DNA of 64,000 nt from Amphibalanus amphitrite (taxonomy: Eukaryota; Arthropoda; Thecostraca; Balanomorpha; Balanidae). The stretch is from NCBI RefSeq assembly GCF_019059575.1, contig NW_024881854.1, forward strand, positions 248,001-312,000. The letters run 5' to 3'. The notes beneath the pieces were generated by a model. That model saw nothing but the letters and a program-made list of their open reading frames with translations, was not told the DNA's origin and did no database searches. Made by a program: the position numbers and the translations under genes. Below are positions 55,530-64,000 of the stretch, piece by piece (positions within the stretch are counted from its first letter, which is position 1; each line of letters opens with the position of its first letter).

Positions 55530-57139
55530 TCTCCAGCGGCTGCCCCCGACACAGAGTCTCTCCAAAAAGGAAGGCCGTCCGAGACGCAACAACTTCTACC
55601 GTATCCATTCTCCTTTCTCATTGTTGCTTCGAAATTCGTCTCGTTGGTTTTCTCATGAACGCAAAAAAAAATCAGTCTCATCGAATCATAGTTCGTTACG
55701 TGATTTATATAGCACGACTGGCGGATCCAGAAAGGCGGTCCTGGACGCTATGGGGCATATCCTCCAAAAAAGTTTCTCAAAGTTCCAAAAAAAAACTCAT
55801 TGGATTTGCATTCCTTTTGCACTGCTGTGCAGTTGAAAGCAAACTTTTCCTAATACAAGTTGTTTAGCTTTCGCTATACCTGTTGGCTGTTATACAAAAA
55901 CATCAAACTGTCCGTAGTCGATTTCGGGCGCTGCAGGGTGGGGGAGCATTTGCCCCTAATGGCCAGACACGTACCATAGACTTTGGCCAAGGGGGATGGA
56001 GGGGCCCGTAGTAATCCCGGGAGGCCTCCTCTCTACAGAGGGCCTCCTCTCTTCTGAGGATGAGTAGTCAGAGGGGCACTAGCGGTCAGACACAGACACT
56101 AGTGGTTATTCACAGGAAGCCCCGGGTAGTGAGGAGTCAGAGGGCCACTAGCGGTCAGACACAGACACTAGTGGTTATTCACAGGAGGCCCCGGGTAGTG
56201 AGAAGGACGGTCCCTAGCGGTGAGCCTGATCACAAGGCCCCGATTGACCTGACGTGCTTTTCTCCGTCAGAACTTCGCTCGTCTCAGACGTACCTAGTTT
56301 TGACCAACGTGGACCCTCGGTCCACGGGGCCTGAGTCCATCCGGGGGCCTCCTCGTGCCCCAAGGGGGCGCCCCGTCCGCCCCCTAGATACGTCCCTGCT
56401 AATGCCCCCCCCCCCCTGATCCGTCAGTGTATGGCACCATCCATTGGCTGTTCTGGAGAAACGGTAGAAAAACACGTGGCAAAAAGGTGATGACTCAGAA
56501 CCGGCCGGAATTTCCATAAAGACGATTCTACGTGACGTTTGCCGCTAAACTACACTGTAAAAAATATTGACTAGCCCCTCGTCAAATGATTCTCAACGCT
56601 AAATGTCGGGGGTACAGACTAGTTTTGCATCCTACTTTTGACACACGCTGCGAGCCCCTGGCTTGTTTTGTGTTCGTCAGATGACAGTTACCAGGTGTCT
56701 GTTAGTTTTTACCACGTCCCAGAAATAGCTGGAGCGTTTCTGCCTTGTTTTGGAAGCAGGTCCTCGTTAATGCTGTGTGTAATAACAAAGTACCTAGTAA
56801 CAATAATAGCGAAAAACAATGTCAAAACGAGGGCGGCTTGTTTAGTGACGATGTTCAAAAGAAGCACCGTCTTGTTCCTACTTAACGAATGAAGCCCAAA
56901 CTAGGTCAAAACTAACGTATTGCTTTACATTTGAACCCCACGACGAACCCCCCAACTAGGCCCTTATCAACCCATAGTCAGATGACCAGCAGATCCTACG
57001 CCGCCCAATCCAGTCATCGAATTTGCCAGCGAATTCGTTTGAAGGCCATCATATTCTTAAATATCGGTGGTCTTCAAACGAAATCCCTTACCGGTTTGAT
57101 GACGAATTCATCCGGCCCATTCCAAAGGGCCGGCGAGAG
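55530..57139. other. Spacer with a small tandem repeat
   Basis: A 69-base unit (AGCGGTCAGACACAGACACT, then AGTGGTTATTCACAGGA) is present twice at 56081-56218. The rest is unassigned, with no domain or clear splice pair. Confidence 0.4.
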
Positions 57140-57495
57140 TTAACCCTCGCCGGAAGGTCAAAATTTAGAAGGTCATCGATATCAAAATTCTGAGATATAC
57201 ATTTTGTACATGCTATTGCTCTTAGCAATCGCTGAAAGTTTTAAAGCAATCGGTCACTCGGTGTAGCTATGACAGACATTGAAACTTTTTATGAGGTGAG
57301 GTCACTTCAAGTGACCTGGTGACCTGACCTTGAATGACCTTGGTCTGAAATTTTTACAACATGTGTAGAATTGATGTATGATAAGGTATTCCAAAAACGG
57401 CGGCGCTCCGCGCCGCCGATTTTGAGATATTCGCGAAAAACCACAGGGGGGGGGGGGTTCAAACACCCCCCCCCCCCCAGCAGGGCGCGGGTTAA
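57140..57495. mobile_element. Truncated family L element
   Basis: TTAACCCTCGCCGG at the left and CAGCAGGGCGCGGGTTAA at the right. The interior is the last 350 or so bases of family L (50290-50633), so a deletion has joined a different left end to the L right half. Confidence 0.65.
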
Positions 57496-58380
57496 GGGGT
57501 AAGGGGTAAGAGCTGGGGCGAAATAAAGGTCATATTCTTGCTCCACGTCCCCCAATTGATCTAATGGATAGGAGTTTTTGAAGCGATTCTGAATCCGACG
57601 CTGTATTCGTTGCTGTTGCTGACGCTAACTTCACGGACATGCCACCGAGCCGAGTCATGTCAACAGGCTCTGCCCTCCCCCTCCCCCCCCCCCCCACTGC
57701 ACACAGCCGCTATCTGGGTTCAGAAGTGGCCAATACCCTAATTTTCGACAAATTTTAAAGCGTGATTTTCTTACATTTTCTGGTCGTAAATTGATCAGAC
57801 TGTATAAAATATCATCCAGAAAAAATATTACTCATTCTGGCACAGATTGGTGGGCTCCCAAAGTACACCGTTTTGTTTTGCTCCGTGAGACCGAACTTGT
57901 GCTGCGATTTTCATGTAAATGTTGACGAGTCTCCTGTCATATTCTTTGCTTGAAAATGCGTAAGTAAGATATCAGCTGAAAGAGGAAAATGTGCGGAATC
58001 CATTGGTAACAAAAGTGCATCTAAAAAACTTCCCACTCAGTTATTGTCACGGGCGTAGGAACGTCATGAAAAGTGGGTGGGCCACCCTGTCAAGGGGCCT
58101 CCTTTTCCAGGGGGCCTCCTATTTTCAGGGGCCTCCAACTTTTGCCTCGTCCTGCTGGCTGCTTTCAAGTATGACCTCTAAATCTAGCTTCTGAGATCGG
58201 GCAGATGTGCCCAGGGGCGTAACCGCTTAAGCGAACAGTGCGGAAAGTCCGCACCATTTTTTAAAACTTGTTCTCCCTCCGATTTTTTAGAATCTATTTG
58301 CCGCAAGCGGCGCATGACCCCTGAAAACCTTTACACAAATGTCTTCCTCATAGACGCCCTCTTTAGCATATAAGCGCCCT
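57496..58380. other. Unassigned spacer
   Basis: Contains a poly-C tract near 57683 and, around 58070, the phrase AAAAGTGGGTGGGCCA that recurs at 61258. No gene recognised. Confidence 0.35.
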
Positions 58381-58399
58381 ATGTACACTGTACAGTCAT

Positions 58400-59100
58400 C
58401 AGAGACATCCCTATATGTCCCACAGTCGCCCCGTTGTCGCATACAATGTGCGCTTATCATAGGCGTCTCTCTTTTATGGACACTTGAAGGCGCCTCTCTT
58501 TGCCATGCCGGCGCCCCTGTTTCTTATGAATGCACCCCCATGGCATTGATCAATTGCATTTGCAGACCTCTATTGCATGTGGACGCCCATATATGTAGGC
58601 CTCAGAGACGCCCCTCTTTCGCATTGAGGCGCCCCTATGGGCTTCATAGGCGCCCCTCTATTGCACGTAGGTGCCCTACTGTCTCAGAACCGCTCCCCTT
58701 TGGCATGTAGACGCCCATCTTTCGTACGGAGGAGCCGCTGTGGTTCTTAGAGGAGACGGCATGGTGCTCCCAGACGCAGATGGGGCTCTCGGAGTCGACA
58801 GTGTGGGACCTTCAGTCGCTGATGGGTGCCCGCCAGATGTGGACCCTCGGAGACGCCGGTATGGGGCCCTCAGAGATGCCGGTATGTGGCCCTTAGAGAC
58901 ACCGGTGTGGAACCCTCAGATACTTCAGTGTGAAGCCCTTACAATTGCTGGTGTAAAGCTATGAATGCGCTGGCTTAAATCCCTCAGAGGCCCGTACATG
59001 GACATTAGAGCTCAGTGAGAGCCTGTGTGGTGCCTTCAGTGGCCTTGTGGAGTCGTTAGACATCAACATGGTGCTCTCAGGAGCCGGTGAGTCCTCAGAG
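58400..59100. repeat. Degenerate minisatellite of GGCGCC/CCTCAGAG phrases
   Basis: Short units such as AGGCGCCCCTCTTTCGCAT and CCCTCAGAGATGCCGGT recur every 30-40 bases with heavy divergence. Overlapping open frames are by-products of the repeat. Confidence 0.55.
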
Positions 59101-59590
59101 TCATAGACATAGACATAGACATAGACATTTATTAAGGCGATCCACAGTGCTTGTGGCTATTACCACCTCTCGTCAAAGATACAAAGTCATAAAAAGTATG
59201 GGATGGAACTTATACGCACACAGGTGAATGGGTCAAATCGATAAAACGTCACAGTACGGTATAAAGTAAACATTAGTCCGGTGGTTTAGATAGGTAACGT
59301 TTGAGGTGGTGAGGGAACACGGTCACAGGAAGCTCAGTTAGTATCGATGGTAGTGGGTTGAAGAGAGCAGGACCGCGACAACAGAAGCGCCTCTTCCCCA
59401 TTTCGGTACGTGACCGGGGCACATAGAGGTCGCGGTCCTGGCGAGTCGTCCTGGTCAGTGTCCCCAAGGCTTCGTGCCTATTTGCGACAGTAACAAAGCC
59501 CTCGGCTAAAGCTTGGGGCTCGCCGTGATTGAGCACCTTTTGTACGAGACAGAGAGTGTGATAAGATGCCAGCTTCTCCGCGCTGAGTCA
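59101..59590 (-). mobile_element. 3' end of a non-LTR retrotransposon (LINE)
   Basis: The minus-strand frame down to the stop at 59273 reads SYHTLCLVQKVLNHGEPQ, later PRSRTEMGKRRF and GPALFNPLPS, ending with HHLKRYLSKPPD. This is the pattern at the C terminus of jockey/CR1-type reverse transcriptase proteins (a helical tail, then R-R-x-F and a GPxLWNxLP motif). A 3' UTR of about 170 bases follows, ending in a tandem ATGTCT tail (59104-59130 on +). Upstream it is truncated by a stop near 59595. Confidence 0.7.
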
Positions 59591-60010
59591 GCCCAGCTCC
59601 TCAAGCAGGTGCGATACATGATCATGCTTTTTCACCAGTGTGGGGCCTTCAGAGCTCCGAGATACTGGTGTGGGGCCCTCAGAGGTGTCGGTGTGGGTCC
59701 TTCAGATGTACCTATAGAGCCTTGAGATGCACAGGTGTGATGGCCCACAGAGGCGCCGGTGTGGGGCCCCCAGAGCCACCGATTTATGGCCCTAAGAGAC
59801 ACTAGTATGACCCTCAAAGGCGCCGCTGTGTGGCGCTCATAAACACTGGTGTGGAGCCATCACAGGCGGGTGGAGCCGTTAGAGGCCGGAAAGGGCCCTT
59901 AGATGCCTACAAGGACCCTTCAGAAGCTGGCGTGGCACCCTTATGGGGATAAGCGTGTCTACTTAGGAGCCCTTGAGGTGCTCTCATGAGCTCTGTGGGG
60001 CCCTATCGAG
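59591..60010. repeat. Continuation of the CCTCAGAG minisatellite
   Basis: The same unit type as 58400-59100 (GGTGTGGGGCCCTCAGAG) continues after the LINE fragment, so the LINE inserted into the array. Confidence 0.5.
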
Positions 60011-60049
60011 CCGAAATATGGCCACGGCCAGTTGCCGCCGCATGGCTCT

Positions 60050-61140
60050 TCGGACTATCATTCTCAGGGGCCTCATCTGCCTAGTTTGAATAGAAGGGCC
60101 TCTCAGACCATCAGTATCATGGGCCTCCTCTGGCTAGCATAAATTAGAAGGGCCTGTTAGACCATCAGTCCTAGGGACCTCCTCTGGTTAGTATAAATAG
60201 AAGAGCCGCTCAGACCATTAATCTCAGGGGGCTCCTGTGGACAGTATAAATAAAAGGGCCTCTCAGACCACCAGGGGCCTCCCTAGAAAAGTGTAAATGT
60301 GGATAGAGGGCCCCCTCAGATTCATTAGGAGTGGACTTCTCTGACTATCAGTCTCAGGGGCCTCTTGTGGCCATTATGAATATAAGAGCCTCTCAGACCA
60401 TCGGTCTCAGGGGCCTCTTCTGACTAGTGTGGATAGAGGGCCCTCCCAGACTACCGGTTTCAGGGGCCTCCAGTGGCCAGTTATATGAGCAGAAGGGCCT
60501 CACAGCCATCAGCCTCGGGGGCCTCTTCTGACTGGTGTGAATATGAGGGCCTCTCATACCATCAGTCTCAGGAGCCTCCTCTGCCTAGTGTGAATATAAG
60601 GGCTTCCCTGGCCATCAGTCTCAGGGGACTCTTCTGACTGGTGCCGGATTGAGGGACCTCCCAGACCGAAAGTTTTGGGGGTCTCCTGTAGCCACTAGCC
60701 AGTATGAATAGAAGGGCCTCTCAGTCCATCAGTCTCATGGGCCTCTTCTGCCTGGTGTGATTATAAGGGCCTCTCAGGTCATCAGTTTCAGGGGCCTCCT
60801 CTGACTACAGTGTAGATGGATAGACCTCCCAGACCATCAGTCTCAGGGGCCTCTTCTGACTACTGAGGATAGAGGGGCCTCCTCTGACTAGTGAGGGTAG
60901 GGGGCCTCGGCTAGACCGCCAGTGTCAGGGGCCTATTCTGACTAGTGTGGATGGAGGGGCCTCCCAGACCATCAGTCTCAGACCTCTGACTAGTGTGGAT
61001 AGAGGGGCCTCCCAGACCGCCAGTGTCAGGGGCCTCCCCAGACCAGTGTGGATATTGGGGCCTCCTCAGATCCACGAGGGCCTCTCAGGCCATCAGTCTC
61101 AGCGGCTTCGACTGACAAGTATGAACAGAGGGCCTCCTTG
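60050..61140. repeat. Minisatellite of GACCATCAGTCTCAGGGGCC units
   Basis: About twenty degenerate units of some 53-65 bases, each with GGGCCTCTCAGACCATCAGT, then CTCAGGGGCCTCTTCTGACT and AGTGTGGATAGAGG. The open frame at 60947 is a by-product of the repeat. Confidence 0.7.
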
Positions 61141-61795
61141 GATCCATCGCGGCACCTTGGAGTCCGTGCGTGGGGATTCGTGGAACTTATTTTTACCGAG
61201 TTTGTTTATTCTGGAAGGTGACGACGTCCTCTCAAATCGAGACGAGGGGCCTCGAGTAAAAAGTGGGTGGGCCAAAACACATAGTTGGCCCCCCCACCTC
61301 GAAAAGTGGGTGGGCACTTGCCCACCTGGCCCCCCCTGTTCCTACGCCTATGGTTATTGTAAGCTAATTGTTGCACACTTGCACAAAGCAGAAGGGCTTG
61401 AGAATTTCAATATTCACATAGGCCTACCAAAAAACGCACAGCGTGCTTCACATCGAGACAACGTCCATAACATATACCGTACAATTGTGATTCATTTGCT
61501 GAAAAAATTAGGTCGGCATCACACTGCCGGCAAAAGTTATTGCAGTTCTAGTGACGCTATGTCGCCGCCCGGCCGACCCTGGTCAGGTCGGCCGGGCGGC
61601 GGCCGCGCAGCTGACGTCCGTGCGGTTCGGCAGCTGACCAATCAGCTGCGAGAGAGGAGCGCGGTCCGTCTAATCGCCCCCGGAAGTTGCTTGTGCTGAG
61701 GGGTGCTCGACGTTCGTGTCGATTGCATTTGTTGGTTGTCGATTGTCGATTGACTTGTGGATATACTTTCTGGTGACCAATAAATGTACGTCGTC
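61141..61795. other. Spacer before the second family A element
   Basis: Includes a GC-rich patch at 61555-61690 with a near-palindromic CCGCCCGGCCGACC/GGTCGGCCGGGCGG pair (61564-61602). No gene recognised. Confidence 0.35.
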
Positions 61796-62840
61796 TTAAC
61801 CCTCGCCGGCCGAGGGGGGGGGGGGGGGCGGGTGCCGCCCCCCCCCCATAGGGTTTTTTCGCGATAGCTCCGAACACGCTGGCGATAGAGAGCTGAAACT
61901 TGGCATACCTGACCTTTGATCCAAGCCGCATCTTTTGACACCAAACGCATTTTTGGGTCAGGTCAGGTCACTGACCTATGACGTCATAAGTGAACCTCTG
62001 CACGGTCTTCAGATGTCGCAACTTCGCAACGCCCTCACTGCCAGAGGAGATGTCACAGGGAAATGAAACTTGCAGGATCTAGTATCCATTATGAGTCCCA
62101 CAACTTGTATATCTCGGATTTTTCCTAAAGGTCATATGAGGTCAGGTCATTTTCGTGACCTCACCATTATAAGACAATGGGGAAAAATGAAAACTGCTAT
62201 TCTGGCGCCGGGAACGATCTCCAACCATCTCAAGCACACAGAATCGTGATTTGATGCACTCCTTGCAAGGTTAGATGCGTCACTTTTGCAATGTTGACCT
62301 AGCGTGACGTCATTTATGACGTCATCAAGGTCAAATTAGTTTTTCGTCAATAACTCTTGATCAAATTGAGCTAGCGAGTCGGGGAAGGCACCAATGGACT
62401 CAGGAAGGCCTGCCGTATCGAATGATATGCGACATGACCTCTTTCGACCAACTTCGTGACCTGGGGGTGCTGACCTGACCTTGACCTGAGGTCAACACCC
62501 CAAGTTGACCTGACCCGGACAAAAAGTATATCATTCGACGCGCCTGAGCGAGGCGAACACGATGCTGCCAAAATCGGCGCTCTGCGGCCGTTTTTTGCGA
62601 AGTTATTCACCAAAAACTGAACCGTACCTTGGGGCACTTGACCTGACCTCAGAGGTCACCGGTTGACCTAGGACCTTAAAATCGGGTACCAATCTCTGCG
62701 TCTCGTAACGGCGCACACGCTCGTTTTTTCCGCGACGCGCTAGCTCCACCAGGGGCGAAACGGCGAGGGGGGGGTCGTACCCGCCCCCCCCCCCTCGGCC
62801 GGCACGTATGTAGAAAACCAATAGGCCCGGCGAGGGTTAA
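61796..62840. mobile_element. Family A TTAA element, complete copy 2
   Basis: TTAA at 61796-61799 and 62837-62840. 1045 bases against 1037 for copy 1, in the same orientation. Nearly all differences are single bases and the lengths of the G/C tracts. The intact copy lies in unrelated flanks, so these are two separate insertions rather than a segmental duplication. Confidence 0.85.
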
Positions 62841-64000
62841 CTGAATGTAGTCTGATCAAATTCAATAAAGCAAAAAGACATCCAGCCAACAGAGCATCGT
62901 AAGAATGTCCGATATGGTTGATAACATTCAGAGTTTTGGGGAGCAGCCATCGACCAGAATGAACCTTATTGGCTTTTGTATGTAACATTTGCGTTGCTTT
63001 GGGAAAGTTTCAGTCAGATATCTTCAGAAATGGCAATGTTATCGGCTTTTGCATTTTACCGTAGTCGGTTAATCACAATTTTCGATATTGCAAAGGCAAT
63101 TTCAGTACGTTCTTGACATCGAAAACCAGAACGAATAGCATCATCGTGTTCCAGAGCTCAAATTGCATCCGATGCACATATCTTTTGTTGAGAATATTCA
63201 ATTTCAAAATTTGACCTTTTTGACCTCGCCGTGACCTGACCTTCATTTGTCGAATGGAAATAGTTTCGAATCGGACGACCCAGATGACATCATTTTTAGA
63301 TGCTTTTGCCGAAATGGACCTTCAAAGATGTGTCGCATGACCTTAAAAATGTATACATTTCCTTCCATGACCTTTTCCATGACCTTGTGTGACCCATGAC
63401 CTTTTCATGACCTTTTGAGACAAAGTTAGGTTTCCTTTTCACTTTTCAGAGTCTCAAGAGTAAATGTATTTTTTATTTAAATGATGGCAAATATTTCGAC
63501 CCCCATTGAGGAGCCTTTTTCAATGCGAAATTACATGGAATAATAAACGATGCAGACAGTGCAAAGAATGCAAGTTTCACATCAGCAAAGTAATCCTTGT
63601 TTTTCACGTGGTCGACATCACAAGAACTTCCATTAAGTCAAAAATTAATATCCTATCTGGCAAAATACAATGAAAAATTAAGATAATTTAAATGACACAC
63701 ACTCACGAAAGTAAAACAGGCTCATTTTGTATACTGTTAAACACTGACACTACCTATGGATTCGCGTTAAGACAACTAACGTCACTAATTACGGGGGCAC
63801 CGTACCTACCACATCTGACACCACAAAAGTAGAAAAAAGGTTTTGCCCTACTCACTTCATCCAACAGGTCACACATAGCATCCTCGTGTGATTTGATTGG
63901 CACAAACTATGATTTTTCCGAAAAACTGATAAACCGCATGATGCGACTACTTCAAAACGACGTCCCAAATGGGGCTCAAATGAACGCCCCCGCTTTTGAA
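62841..64000. other. AT-rich spacer at the right edge
   Basis: A dispersed TGACC-rich stretch (63200-63420, with ATGACCTTTTCCATGACC phrases) recalls the interiors of the TTAA elements but lacks ends. No gene recognised. Confidence 0.4.

Noticed and set aside
58381-58964. ORFs of 97-109 residues in the minisatellite at 58.4-59 kb
   Set aside because: By-products of a degenerate repeat with no consistent frame between units.
60947-61699. 250-residue ORF
   Set aside because: The first part is the GACCATCAGTCTCAGG minisatellite and the rest crosses unrelated spacer; no domain and no repeat-frame conservation.

Overview
The window is eukaryotic, most likely from an invertebrate animal. Genes are sparse and GC-rich, they carry canonical GT..AG splice signals, and AT-rich spacer is filled with short non-autonomous transposons and minisatellites. 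A Mab-21-type nucleotidyltransferase and many ecdysone-receptor-type hormone half-sites fit an arthropod; a crustacean such as a barnacle is only a guess. No prokaryotic, viral or tRNA/rRNA genes were recognised.

Layout. 1-5.6 kb: TTAA-flanked mobile elements about 0.9-1.2 kb long, complete, chimeric or relict. 6.3-9.5 kb: an intact Mab-21/cGAS-like receptor gene on the + strand. 10.4-26.3 kb: a nest of TTAA elements, several inserted inside one another or sharing one TTAA. 26.7-28.2 kb: two + strand exons of a coiled-coil protein with twelve 11-residue repeats. 28.5-32.5 kb: a 63-unit, 62-bp minisatellite carrying one TGACGTCA per unit. 32.5-53.9 kb: an array of small, mutually paralogous + strand exons with good splice sites, whose introns hold further transposons. 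54-61.8 kb: minisatellites and a LINE fragment. 61.8-62.8 kb: a second near-identical copy of the first complete element.

How it fits together. The small exons form a repeating three-exon module. Most are 2 mod 3 in length, so one family of related sequence is read in three registers in turn: His/Gln/Arg-rich, Thr/Ser-rich and Pro/Ala-rich. Spliced in order, fourteen exons stay open in one register only; the others meet TGA codons in exons 1, 2 or 14. The preceding coiled-coil exon ends in exactly the phase the first array exon needs, apart from one TGA eight bases before the donor. All of 26.7-53.9 kb may therefore be one gene.

The TTAA elements share a central inverted repeat around clusters of AGGTCA/TGACCT, and subterminal poly-G/poly-C hairpins. 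Their insertions can be proven inside the window from empty sites, both in sister elements and in paralogous introns.
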